From contig CAVTAS010000011.1 of the NCBI GenBank assembly GCA_963732765.1, forward strand, positions 105,751 to 169,750: 64,000 nt of DNA, given 5' to 3'. Source of the DNA: JANYHF01 sp963732765. Its GTDB lineage: Bacteria > Pseudomonadota > Alphaproteobacteria > Rhizobiales > Hyphomicrobiaceae. Shown here piece by piece: positions 54,411 through 62,658 of this stretch; the stretch's first letter is position 1, and every line of letters starts with the position of its first letter. The notes under the pieces are model-generated. The model made no database searches. It saw only the letters and a list, made by a program, of their open reading frames with translations, and had not been told where the DNA came from. Both the position numbers and the translations under genes were made by a program.

Positions 54411-54454
54411 ACGGCGCAATACGGCCGAAGAGGGCCTATTGCGCCCTACGGTTC
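54411..54454 (-). repeat. REP of the RAYT, inverted partner
   Basis: Inverted version of the same unit (CGGCGCAATACG...CTATTGCGCCCTACGGTTC) with a different loop. Together with 54325-54363 it makes an inverted REP pair just upstream of the transposase start. Confidence 0.8.
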
Positions 54455-54500
54455 GGCGGTCGCTCTTGCGCCCCGCCACACACTCCGTCTACGGTGCGTC

Positions 54501-55052
54501 ATGCCGAACTATCGCCGCATCTTCGTCCCCGGTGGCTGCTATTTCTTCACGGTCAACCTGCTCGACCGCCAAAGCCGCCTGCTCGTCGACCACATCGGCC
54601 CCTTGCGCGACGCTGTCCGCGACACCCACGCGCGCTTTCCCTTCGTCATCGACGCCATGGTGATCCTGCCCGACCACCTGCACGCAGTCTGGACCCTGCC
54701 GCCGGGCGATGCCGATTTCTCCGTTCGCTGGCGCTGGATCAAGATCCGGTTTTCGCGCGCGCTGCCCAAGACCGAGCGGCTCGATCCGGTCCGGCTGGCG
54801 CGCGGCGAACGCGGCATCTGGCAACGGCGCTATTGGGAGCATGTCATCCGCGACGAGCGCGATTTCAGGAAGCATATTGAGTATTGCTGGTTCAATCCGG
54901 TCAAGCACGGCCACGTCGCCAAGGTGGAGGATTGGCCGTATTCGTCGTTCCACCGCGATCATCGCGATGCGCCGGGGCCGGGGGATTTGGAACGGGCGAT
55001 GGCGGAATTTGCGCGGGCAACGTCGGGCGATGTGTTTGGGGAGCGGGAGTGA
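54501..55052 (+). CDS. REP-associated tyrosine transposase (RAYT, Y1_Tnp/IS200-like)
   Basis: A 183-residue Y1-type HUH transposase: N-terminal NYRRIFVPGGCYFFTVNLLD, the metal-binding HUH-type motif in VILPDHLHAVWTLP (His-Leu-His), WRWIKIRF, and the likely catalytic Tyr region RRYWEHVIRDERDF, ending with WFNPVKHG and WPYSSFHR. RAYTs are single-copy domesticated relatives of IS200 transposases that act on REP hairpins. Here identical 39-nt REPs flank the gene and an inverted REP sits upstream, which defines a REPtron. It is complete by length and motifs. Confidence 0.92.
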   Translation: MPNYRRIFVPGGCYFFTVNLLDRQSRLLVDHIGPLRDAVRDTHARFPFVIDAMVILPDHLHAVWTLPPGDADFSVRWRWIKIRFSRALPKTERLDPVRLARGERGIWQRRYWEHVIRDERDFRKHIEYCWFNPVKHGHVAKVEDWPYSSFHRDHRDAPGPGDLERAMAEFARATSGDVFGERE

Positions 55053-55057
55053 ACCGT

Positions 55058-55096
55058 GGAACCGTAGGGCGCAATAGCGTTTCGCGTATTGCGCCG
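55058..55096 (+). repeat. REP of the RAYT, downstream direct copy
   Basis: A 39-nt copy identical to 54325-54363, starting 5 bp after the transposase stop. Identity at both ends suggests recent or maintained mobility of the unit. Confidence 0.85.
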
Positions 55097-55373
55097 GAAG
55101 CGAGCGCCGTCGTTAGAGGATCAAGCGGATCGAGAACGACAACCCGCCTTGACGAGATTTGTGCGACGGCCTTGCGACTGCGTCCGGGGGGAGTGGGGCG
55201 GCACTGCAGGATCGCCGAGGTATCCTGAATGTTCGCCGCGCGAAAAAGGGCGTCAAAGCTTCTATTTCAAGACGGGTGACTTGGTGCCATGTGCGTGGCC
55301 CTGCAAATTCCAGTTGACTGCCAGTTTTCGGACGTGATTCGTAGTTGCTGAGCAGCGTTCGGAGCGAGGAACT
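55097..55373. other. Intergenic region before the two-gene module
   Basis: About 277 bp. No gene or clear repeat is seen. It should hold the promoter of the nucleotidyltransferase-like gene; base composition begins to fall in GC from about 55240. Confidence 0.35.
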
Positions 55374-55859
55374 ATGGTGGGAGCCCGCAAGGAAGAGTTT
55401 CCGCCACTGTTGGACGTTGGGTTCCATCGAATGAACGTCGAAAGCCTTCGAAGACTTTGCGTCACACGTTTTTCAGCGTCGATCACCCGTCCCGCGATAA
55501 TGGGGAATCTCGTAACGCTGATCGAGTTGATCAACCAAAAGGCGATCGTTGGCGAAATCTGGATCGATGGGAGCTTCCTGACTGAAAAGTTAAACCCCGA
55601 CGACGTTGACCTGCTGCTGATCGTCAAAGCTGACACATTTCGAGCGTTCACTGCCGAGCAGCGCAACTTTTTCGATTGGTACCGAAAATCAAGGCTTTAT
55701 GAACAATACAAGTGCGACAACTACGCTCAGATCGTCGAAAGCGGCGAATCGGCGAGTGACTGGCTCAGCGCCTACTGGCTCCGACAGTTCGGGTTTAGCC
55801 GAGCCAACGAAATGAAGGGCTTGGCTGTGATTGATGTGCCGTTTCTGGTGATGCCATGA
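55374..55859 (+). CDS. Predicted nucleotidyltransferase-fold protein (DUF6932-like)
   Basis: A 161-residue protein. N-terminal FPPLLDVGFHRMNVESLRRLC resembles proteins labelled DUF6932. The segment GEIWIDGSFLTEKLNPDDVDLLLIV (residues about 60-84) has GS followed by DxxDxD-like acids, the pattern of the polymerase-beta nucleotidyltransferase superfamily (MNT/AbiEii-like). The C-terminal helical part has WLSAYWLRQFGF. GC content is visibly lower than the chromosome around it. Its stop overlaps the next start by 4 nt (ATGA), so the two proteins are made together. Possible role as enzyme or antitoxin of a defence or toxin-antitoxin module; unproven. Confidence 0.6.
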   Translation: MVGARKEEFPPLLDVGFHRMNVESLRRLCVTRFSASITRPAIMGNLVTLIELINQKAIVGEIWIDGSFLTEKLNPDDVDLLLIVKADTFRAFTAEQRNFFDWYRKSRLYEQYKCDNYAQIVESGESASDWLSAYWLRQFGFSRANEMKGLAVIDVPFLVMP

Positions 55860-56812
55860 ATTCGATACGAAGGTTGTTAGATGACTTGCGGGATACTGAC
55901 GCCGTGTCGCAGCGGTTGAAGTTAGTTTCTGAAACTCGTCCGGATGATGATATTTTGCGTATCAACGCCGAATCTCTTGAGAAGCGGCGCAGCGATCTCG
56001 TCTGGCATTTGGACAAAGAACTTAAGGCGGAACAGCACGATTATATCGGCTATTCGATTGAACGCGGAGCTGAGAATTATCCCGCGTCTGCGGTAGCAAA
56101 GTCTGTTCTTGCATTTCAAGAAGTATTTACGGCGATCTTCGATGCGCTACGCACGAAGCCGAAAACGCGATACCGTCCAAGCCATGAAAATATTGCATTG
56201 TCCTCGATGAATTTCGCTTCGGCTCGGTCTGGATCGGTGGCCATATCGATGCATATTCCAAATGAGCGAATGCTGCTTATCGAGTCCGACCTCGACCTAA
56301 CGTTTTCAAGAACATTCGAGCTGCTGGCGGCGCGCCGTCAGAGTGAGTTCCGGGAGTTGGTCAAAGTTGTTGGTGTCGCTGCTATCTCCAAGGCTTATAG
56401 CTGGGCCGAAGTCAGTGCGCAGTATGGATTGGACACTTCCATCCGGTGGGGCAAGACCTACCGCGAAGCCCGTCAATTCGACATCTCATCCGGGGATGCT
56501 GTCGTTGTGAAGGAAGCCATCGAAGCGACGAGTGAAAAAAGTGAAAGGCTCGTGACGTACGAATGCATTCTAGAAGGCATTGACCCTGTCAGATCATATT
56601 TTCACATCGTGCTCTCAGATGGTATGAAAATTACCGGCAACACCGATATCGACTTTCCACAAATCGAATGGACAACTAAAAAGCACTACAAGGCCGTGGT
56701 CGAAGAGCGGTCTGTCATTAAGTTTTCGACTGGCGAGTCATCTACGACGCAGACCTTGCGTTCGCTGGAGCCAGCCGGTGACGCGGCCGAGGTCGTCGAA
56801 ATGTTATCGTGA
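55856..56812 (+). CDS. Unknown protein, partner of the nucleotidyltransferase-like gene
   Basis: A 318-residue protein I cannot assign. The N-terminal part is helical and charged (LDDLRDTDAVSQRLKLVSE, RRSDLVWHLDKELKAEQHDY). The middle has beta-like sequence (SGSVAISMHIPNERMLLIES). The C-terminal quarter has strands ending in ILEGIDPVRSYFHIVLSDG, suggestive of a small beta-barrel. There are no membrane spans or catalytic motifs. Codon use is less GC-biased than the chromosome (TTG, ATA and AAA are frequent), suggesting transfer. It overlaps the preceding gene by 4 nt and converges on dapA. Confidence 0.6.
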   Translation: MNSIRRLLDDLRDTDAVSQRLKLVSETRPDDDILRINAESLEKRRSDLVWHLDKELKAEQHDYIGYSIERGAENYPASAVAKSVLAFQEVFTAIFDALRTKPKTRYRPSHENIALSSMNFASARSGSVAISMHIPNERMLLIESDLDLTFSRTFELLAARRQSEFRELVKVVGVAAISKAYSWAEVSAQYGLDTSIRWGKTYREARQFDISSGDAVVVKEAIEATSEKSERLVTYECILEGIDPVRSYFHIVLSDGMKITGNTDIDFPQIEWTTKKHYKAVVEERSVIKFSTGESSTTQTLRSLEPAGDAAEVVEMLS

Positions 56813-56832
56813 GGCAACTCCCGTTGCCTCAC
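56809..56832. terminator. Hairpin at the convergent stops of the module and dapA
   Basis: A 10-bp stem GTGAGGCAAC / GTTGCCTCAC with loop TCCC spans both stop codons. It lacks a T-run on either side, so it may be a weak bidirectional terminator or a transcript-end protector. Confidence 0.4.
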
Positions 56833-57716
56833 CCCACCCCCACCACCCGCATTGCCTCATCCACCACCTTCCGCGCGCCCTCGCTCACTGGCGCCAGCGG
56901 CAACCGCGCGTCCGGCTCGCACATTCCCAGCTTCGACACCGCGTACTTCACCGGCCCCGGGTTGGTCTCCACGAACAGCGCGTCGTGCAACGGCAGCAGC
57001 CGGTCCTGCAGCTTCAGCGCCGCCGCGTAGTCGCCGCGCAGGCACGCCGCCTGGAACTCCGCGCACAGCTTCGGCGCCACGTTCGACGTCACCGAGATAC
57101 ACCCCTGGCCGCCGTGGGCGTTGAAGCCGAGCGCCGTCGCATCCTCGCCTGAGAGCATAACAAAGCCCTCCCCCAGCCGTGCGCGCTGCTGCGAGGCGCG
57201 GTTCATGTTGGCGGTGGCGTCCTTGATGCCAACGATCTGGGGCAGCTTGACCAGCCGGGCGAGGGTGTCGACGGAGATGTCGGTGATGGTGCGGCCCGGC
57301 ACGTTGTAGACAATGATCGGGATATCAACGGCCTTGGCGATGGCCTGGTAGTGCAGGAACATGCCCTCCTGGGTCGGGCGGTTGTAATAGGGGCAGACCG
57401 TCAGCACGGCGTCGGCGCCGACCTTCTTGGCGTGGCGCGTGAAGTCGATGGCCTCGTCGGTGGAGTTGCTGCCCGCGCCCGCGATCACCGGGACGCGTCC
57501 CGCCGCGACCTCGATGCAGAGTTCGACGACGCGCTTGTGCTCGGCGTGGGAGAGCGTCGGGCTCTCGCCTGTCGTCCCTACCGGAACGAGCCCGCTCGTG
57601 CCCTCGGCGATCTGCCACTCGACGAATTTCTGGAACGCCTTCTCGTCCACCTTGCCGTTCTTGAACGGGGTGATCAGAGCCGTGAATGAACCGCGTAGGC
57701 GTTCGTTGAGCGTCAT
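56829..57716 (-). CDS. dapA: 4-hydroxy-tetrahydrodipicolinate synthase
   Basis: A 295-residue DapA, first enzyme of the lysine/diaminopimelate branch, condensing pyruvate with aspartate semialdehyde. Motifs: GTTGESPTLSHAEH, the triad Tyr in IVYNVPGRT, and the Schiff-base Lys in VGIKDATANMNR. Start MTLNERLRGSFTAL. In many alphaproteobacteria dapA and smpB are adjacent and co-directional; here about 3.2 kb of accessory DNA separates them. It is divergent from slt. Confidence 0.97.
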   Translation of the reverse strand: MTLNERLRGSFTALITPFKNGKVDEKAFQKFVEWQIAEGTSGLVPVGTTGESPTLSHAEHKRVVELCIEVAAGRVPVIAGAGSNSTDEAIDFTRHAKKVGADAVLTVCPYYNRPTQEGMFLHYQAIAKAVDIPIIVYNVPGRTITDISVDTLARLVKLPQIVGIKDATANMNRASQQRARLGEGFVMLSGEDATALGFNAHGGQGCISVTSNVAPKLCAEFQAACLRGDYAAALKLQDRLLPLHDALFVETNPGPVKYAVSKLGMCEPDARLPLAPVSEGARKVVDEAMRVVGVG

Positions 57717-57785
57717 GGCGCCCGTCCCTCCTGGTGATGCTTTGCGCGCGACAATAGGGGAGGGCTTGGGTCGTCGCAACAGGCC

Positions 57786-57873
57786 GTAAACGGGGACAGT
57801 TTACCTATTTCCACGCGCCATGGTCTGGCGTGTCCGAGAGCGGTGAGGAAATAGGTATACTGTCCCCGTTTAC
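57786..57873. repeat. 27-bp inverted repeat with GGGGACAGTTTACCTATTT arm, copy 2
   Basis: Arms 57786-57812 and 57847-57873 are complementary with one mismatch and a 34-nt spacer. They match the repeat at 31833-31925 (GTAAACGGGGACAGTTTAC then T/C TATTT). It lies in the dapA-slt intergenic region, immediately followed by a GGCGGCCGGC-type repeat. Confidence 0.82.
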
Positions 57874-57875
57874 CC

Positions 57876-57927
57876 GCGCCCGGCGGCCGGCGCGCGGTTA
57901 CGCGTGTCGCCGGGCGCCAGCAAGAAA
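57876..57927. repeat. GGCGGCCGGC-type hairpin repeat, copy C
   Basis: GCGCCCGGCGGCCGGC, then GCGCGGTTACGCGT, GTCGCCGGGCGCC and AGCAAGAA. Same architecture as the copies at 42119 and 53919; it abuts the preceding inverted repeat with 2 bp between. Confidence 0.65.
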
Positions 57928-58015
57928 GTCACAGGATCGACATGCTTATCCGATTCACTATGGTATCGAATCTGTCCGCGACGGTGATGGCGCGCGCAAT
58001 CAAACGGGATGACCG

Positions 58016-60124
58016 ATGACGGCTGCAAAACGAGTGACCGGTCTGGTGGCGGTGCTGTTCGCCGCGGTGCTGGCGGTGCAGCCGGCTGCCGCGCAACGCT
58101 CGGCCGCGCTCGATCAGGCGCTGCTGCCGCTGTTTGCGCAGCTGCCCTCCGACGACGACCTGGCCAAGGTCAAAGAGGCCATCGCAGCGGTCGGGCGCAA
58201 CGATCTCGATACCGCTGGCGGAATCGCGGGCACCATTGTCGATCCGGTGGCGCGCAAGCTGGTGCGCTGGGCCGAGCTGCGCAGCGGGCGCACCTCGGGC
58301 ACGCCCGAGGAGATCGAGGATTTCCGCCGCCAGAACCCGCATTGGCCGGGCGTGACATTGCGCGCCGAGGCCGAGGAAGGGTTGCTGATCGATGGCGAGC
58401 CGGAGCGGATTCTCGCCTTCTTCAGGGACGGCAAGCCCGAGACGGGCGCCGGCAAGGCCGCCGTGGCGGTGGCGCTGCTGGGCCGGGGCGATCTCAATAA
58501 GGCGACCAAGCTGGCAGTGGACGCCTGGCGCAACGAGACCATGAGCGACGATGCCGAAAAGGCCGTGCTGACGCGGCTCGACCGGGTGCTGACGCCGGCC
58601 GATCATAAATATCGTGCCGATCGCATTCTCTATGCCGATACCCAATACGAGGGCGTGCGCGCGCTGCGCATTGCGGCTGTCAACCGGCTGATGCCGAAAC
58701 TCACCGAAACCGACCGCGCCAAGATCGCGGCGCGGCTGGCGGTTTATCGCTGCGGCAACGGCAAGGGGTGTCTTGCCGGCGCGCGCAAGCAGATGGCCAA
58801 ACTACCCGTCGAGGCCCAAAAAGACTGGGGCGTGTTCTTTGCCAAGGCGATCATGCTGCGCAAGTCGGGTGCGGCGCAGCAGGCCTGGCGCACCATGCTC
58901 TCGGCCACCACCGATCCCAAGCAGGCCATCACGCTGGACCAATGGTGGGACGAGCGGCGCGCCAACGCCTATGCCGCGCTGTATGGGCGCGACTATCAGG
59001 CCGCCTACCGGCTGGCGGCCGAGCACGGGCCGCTCTCGGTCAATCCGGGCAAGGAAGCCGAGTTCATCGCGGGTTGGATCGCGCTGCGCTTCCTGAAAGA
59101 CCCAAAGCGCGCCATCACGCATTTCACCAACATGCGCGCCATCGCCGATGGGCCGGTAAGTCTTGCGCAATCGGAATACTGGCTCGGCCGCGCCTATTCG
59201 CAGGCCGGCAATGCCAAGACGGCGACCCCGCATTACGTCGAGGCGGCCAAGAACTTCAATACCTACTACGGCCAGATCGCGCGCCAGACGCTGGACAAGA
59301 CGGCGAGCAGCATGGCGGTGCCGGAGATCCCAGTTCCAAAGGCCGATCTCATCAAGCGCTTCGTGACCGACGACGCCACCCGTGCCCTGGTGATCGCAGC
59401 CAAGGCCGACCTGATCGACCTGATGCGCGCGTTCATCGGCGACCGCAAGGAGCGCATGGCCAATGAACAGGAGGGTGCGCTGATTGCGCATCTGGCGCTG
59501 ACGCTGGGCGATACGCAGATGGCCGTGAAAGTCGGCAAGACGGCGCTGGAGCGCGGCTACTTCGGCCTGACGCACTACGCCTATCCGACCGTCGCCATCC
59601 CCGCCTTCGAGCCCTTGCGGCCGCTGACCGAGCCGGCGCTGACCTATGCGATTGCGCGCCAGGAGAGCGAGTTCAACACACTGATCAAGTCGCCGGTGGG
59701 CGCGCGCGGCATTCTGCAGATCATGCCGGCGACGGCCAAGGGCGTGTGCCGGCAGTACAAGCTCAAGTGCGAAGTCGGCAAACTGACGGCGGATCCGTCC
59801 TACAATGCGCGCCTCGCCACCGCTTATGCCGCCGATATCACGGAGGATTTCCGCGGCTCCTATATCATGGGCATCGCGGCCTATAATGCCGGGCCGGGAC
59901 GGGTGCGCGGATGGGTCGACAAGATCGGCGATCCGCGCGAGCCGGGCGTCGATCCGATCGACTGGGTCGAGATGCTGCATCTCGACGAGACGCGCGACTA
60001 CGTGAAAAAGGTGATGTCGAACATCCAGGTCTACCGCGCCGAACTGGACGATCCGGCCAAGGCGCTGCGCATCCGCACCGATCTGTTGCGCGGCCGCGCG
60101 GCACCCGCGACTGCCGCCAATTGA
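58016..60124 (+). CDS. slt: Soluble lytic murein transglycosylase (Slt-type)
   Basis: A 702-residue periplasmic enzyme with a signal peptide (residues 1-26, ending QPAAAQ). A long alpha-superhelical region (about 30-530) with TPR-like repeats follows, then the SLT catalytic domain with Glu550 in IARQESEFNTLIKSPVGARG, ILQIMPATAKGV and GSYIMGIAAYNAGPGRVRGW. It cleaves peptidoglycan glycan strands, forming 1,6-anhydro-MurNAc ends. It is divergent from dapA, a common alphaproteobacterial layout. Confidence 0.95.
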   Translation: MTAAKRVTGLVAVLFAAVLAVQPAAAQRSAALDQALLPLFAQLPSDDDLAKVKEAIAAVGRNDLDTAGGIAGTIVDPVARKLVRWAELRSGRTSGTPEEIEDFRRQNPHWPGVTLRAEAEEGLLIDGEPERILAFFRDGKPETGAGKAAVAVALLGRGDLNKATKLAVDAWRNETMSDDAEKAVLTRLDRVLTPADHKYRADRILYADTQYEGVRALRIAAVNRLMPKLTETDRAKIAARLAVYRCGNGKGCLAGARKQMAKLPVEAQKDWGVFFAKAIMLRKSGAAQQAWRTMLSATTDPKQAITLDQWWDERRANAYAALYGRDYQAAYRLAAEHGPLSVNPGKEAEFIAGWIALRFLKDPKRAITHFTNMRAIADGPVSLAQSEYWLGRAYSQAGNAKTATPHYVEAAKNFNTYYGQIARQTLDKTASSMAVPEIPVPKADLIKRFVTDDATRALVIAAKADLIDLMRAFIGDRKERMANEQEGALIAHLALTLGDTQMAVKVGKTALERGYFGLTHYAYPTVAIPAFEPLRPLTEPALTYAIARQESEFNTLIKSPVGARGILQIMPATAKGVCRQYKLKCEVGKLTADPSYNARLATAYAADITEDFRGSYIMGIAAYNAGPGRVRGWVDKIGDPREPGVDPIDWVEMLHLDETRDYVKKVMSNIQVYRAELDDPAKALRIRTDLLRGRAAPATAAN

Positions 60125-60265
60125 GCGCCTGAGCGCAATCGGCAACGCCTCCCCAGAAATCGCTGCTGCCTCGTTTACGCCACATTGCGGATCGCCGCCA
60201 ACCTGTGCCAGTTTCCGCCTGAACCGGCATCGGGGACGGGCGGCCGGCAGGGGCACAGTTTGGCA

Positions 60266-61174
60266 ATGTGGCAGGACTACAAATTCTCGGTGCGTGACGG
60301 CGCACGCCTGTTCGGCCGGCGCTATTCAAGCGGCCACAGCGCACGGCGGCCTGTGCTCTGCCTGGCCTCGCTCGGCGGCAATTGTGCCCACTTCGACAGT
60401 CTCGCGCGCCAGTTGAGCGCCGCCGGCCCCGAGCAGCGCGACGTCTATTCACTCGACTTTCACGGCCGCGGCTTGTCGGATCGCGGTGGGCGGCGGGGCG
60501 ATGCCTCGTTGCTGGCCGACGCCGAGGACGCCTTGGACTTCATGACGCTGACGGGACTTCGGCAGACCGTGCTGTTGGGCTCGGGCCATGGCGGACAGGT
60601 GGCCATGCTGATGGCGGTGCTGCGTCCCGGGGCGGTTTCGGGCGTGATCCTCAACGATGCTGCGCCGGAGTTTGAGCCCGAGGGCGTTGCACGCGTGGTG
60701 GGCGAGATCGCCAGTCTGCCGCTGCCGGCCAGCTTCGCTGACGCCGCGCATATGCTGCGCCTGATGCAGGGCGCAACCTATCCACGCCTCAGGTCCGAGG
60801 ACTGGATGGAGCTGGCGCGCGCGCAGTATCCCGAGCGCGATGGCAAGCCGGTTCGGCCCCACGACGCCGCGCTGGCGCGCTACTACTCGCTGACCGGCAA
60901 TGGTGAAGCGCGGCAAACGCTGTGGAGCCAGTTCGCCACGCTGAAGCGGTTGCCGGTGCAGTTGCTGCATGGCGAGCTGTCGCACATGATCAGCAAGTCG
61001 ACCATTGCCCGCATGGCGGATCTGCACCCCAGGCTCGAAGTGGTGAAGGTGCTGGGCGAAGGTCACCCGCCACTGTTGCGCGACCGCGCCTCGCAAGGCG
61101 CCATTGCTCTCTACCTGGCGCGTGGCGAGTACCGCGATCAGCGGCCCGAACCGCAGCTCAAAGCCGTGGCTTAG
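60266..61174 (+). CDS. Alpha/beta-hydrolase-fold protein with degenerate catalytic triad
   Basis: A 302-residue alpha/beta hydrolase fold: LASLGGNCAHFDSLARQLSA, YSLDFHGRGLSDRGG, then a nucleophile elbow LLGSGHGGQVAML where the nucleophile position (residue 107) is Gly, not Ser. The expected acid position in LLHGELSHMIS is His240; relatives have Asp there. The base His267 in GEGHPPLL is kept. With two of three residues changed, normal hydrolase activity is unlikely, although the Ser one position before could act if the elbow is shifted. The start was chosen at MWQDYKFSV. It follows slt by about 140 bp. Confidence 0.75.
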   Translation: MWQDYKFSVRDGARLFGRRYSSGHSARRPVLCLASLGGNCAHFDSLARQLSAAGPEQRDVYSLDFHGRGLSDRGGRRGDASLLADAEDALDFMTLTGLRQTVLLGSGHGGQVAMLMAVLRPGAVSGVILNDAAPEFEPEGVARVVGEIASLPLPASFADAAHMLRLMQGATYPRLRSEDWMELARAQYPERDGKPVRPHDAALARYYSLTGNGEARQTLWSQFATLKRLPVQLLHGELSHMISKSTIARMADLHPRLEVVKVLGEGHPPLLRDRASQGAIALYLARGEYRDQRPEPQLKAVA

Positions 61175-61237
61175 GCAACTCGTAACAATAAGCGCGGCAG
61201 CTCCCAGCGCTACTGTTCGAACCAAAACCCCGCAGTA

Positions 61238-61357
61238 TCGTCACCCCGGCGCAGGCCGGGGCCTGCCCGAGGCGATGGCAAGGAGCGCCGGTGCGATACA
61301 AAAAAGCGTGTCTTACCAGCAGCTTGGACAGGTCCCGGCCTGCGCCGGGATGACGTT
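61238..61357. repeat. Composite REP-like element, variant copy 5
   Basis: Arms 61238-61271 (TATCGTCACCCCGGCGCAGGCC...) and 61327-61357 (...GGCCTGCGCCGGGATGACG) are inverted around about 55 nt. It is the subtype also seen at 37299-37456. Confidence 0.7.
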
Positions 61358-61420
61358 CGGGGATGTTGCTGCGTGAATAGGCGATAACTGATTCACGTAT
61401 TGATGAAGCTGTCCTTGGCG

Positions 61421-62658
61421 CTAGCCATTGCTCAATTCCCAGAGCGCGTCGGTCAGTACCTTGGCTCCATTCAGAGCACTGGCGGCATCGATGCTTTCCG
61501 CCTCGCTGTGGCTGACACCGCCGTGGCACGGGATGAACACGATGCCGCTGGGACATGCCCGACCAGGCTCTTTGCGTCGTGCCCGCCGAGTGAGACCAGT
61601 GGCATCTGTGTGAGGCCCAGACGCTCGGCGCAGGTTCGCATTACCTGCTGCAGCCCAGCGTCGAACTCGACTGAGGGGCTTATTTCCAGATCCGTCATGG
61701 TCGCGGCGCAGGGCTTCTTTTCGCTTTCGCAAACCAGCCGAATGGCCTCGCCCAGCCGCGCCAGAACCAGATTGTCCCGGTGCCGGATATCGATCGAGAA
61801 GCGCGTTTCGCGCGGCACAACCGACGGCGCGTTCGGCTCCACACTCAGTTGCCCAACCGTGAATGTCACGTCTGGTGCGGCATAGAAATCTTCCAGCGAC
61901 GAAATGATCCGAACGGTGGCGCTCAACGCATCGCGCCGCCGGTGCCGCGGCATGCTACCGGCGTGGGCCGCCTCACCCTCGACGTGGACGCTGTACCGGC
62001 GTACGCCCTGCATCGCAGTGACAATGCCGATCTGGCAACCGCTATCGTCCAGCGTCGGCCCCTGCTCAAGATGGGCTTCCAGATAGGCAGCACATGGAAA
62101 GCCCAGCGCGATCCGCGGCACCTCGGCAAAGGTGGCGCTCAGGTGGCTGAGGGCCGGGGCAACCGACACCCCATCCCGGTCATGGACGTCAAGAATACGA
62201 TGGAGTGGACACTCGCCGGCAAACGTCGCCGATCCCATATAGCCAGGGCTAAACGTGTCCCCTCGCCGTTCATCCAAAGCGCTGCGACGATCGGCCGGCG
62301 CGGCGTCGCCCCGGATGCCGCGACTGCAGCCAGCGCTTCCAGAGCTGCCAGCATTCCGTAGCTTCCCGAGTATCTGCCGCCATTGAGCTGACTGTCGAGA
62401 TAGGAGCCGGTGAGAACGGGCGCGTCGTTTGGGTGACGGCCTGGCAGCCGGAAGAACAAGTTCCCGGCTGGATCGCTTGCGGCCCCCAGGCCGGCATCCT
62501 GCGCCCAGTTCAGCAGCTGTCGACGCGCCGCAAACTCCGCTGGCGACAGCGCCGGTCGCGATACGCCGCCGGAAGGCGTAGCGCCAATGCGCCAGCGCCT
62601 CCAGCCGCTGCCACAAGCGCGAACCATCGACGAATTTTGATGGGTACGGAGCATTCAT
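61421..62658 (-). pseudogene. Decayed M20-family amidohydrolase (hydantoinase/carbamoylase type)
   Basis: About 412 codons, the length of N-carbamoyl-amino-acid/allantoate amidohydrolases, but broken into pieces. Frame switches occur near 62590 (after RLEALAH to IGATPSGGVSRPAL), near 62250 (NGEGTR to FSPGYMGSATFAGE) and near 61553 (LVGHVP to CPSGIVFIPCHGGVSH). Recognisable parts include YLEAHLEQGPTLDDSG, YSVHVEGEAAHAGSMP and GGHDAKSL. Two metal-ligand positions are altered: GSYLDS where homologues have GSHLDT, and GGRYSG where they have GGRFDG. Three indels plus lost ligands indicate a real pseudogene, even allowing for sequencing error. Confidence 0.85.

Larger units (their letters stand above)
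53640..54500. other. Repeat-rich intergenic region between smpB and the RAYT gene
   Basis: About 860 bp with no convincing gene; frames here are Arg/Pro-rich on both strands. It contains a 21-bp inverted repeat (53745-53804), a GGCGGCCGGC-type element (53919-53970), an 11-bp inverted repeat TCGAAAGCCGC / GCGGCTTTCGA (53986-54025) and the left REP pair of the transposase (54325-54454). A local AT-rich stretch (54236-54300) precedes the REPs. Confidence 0.6.
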
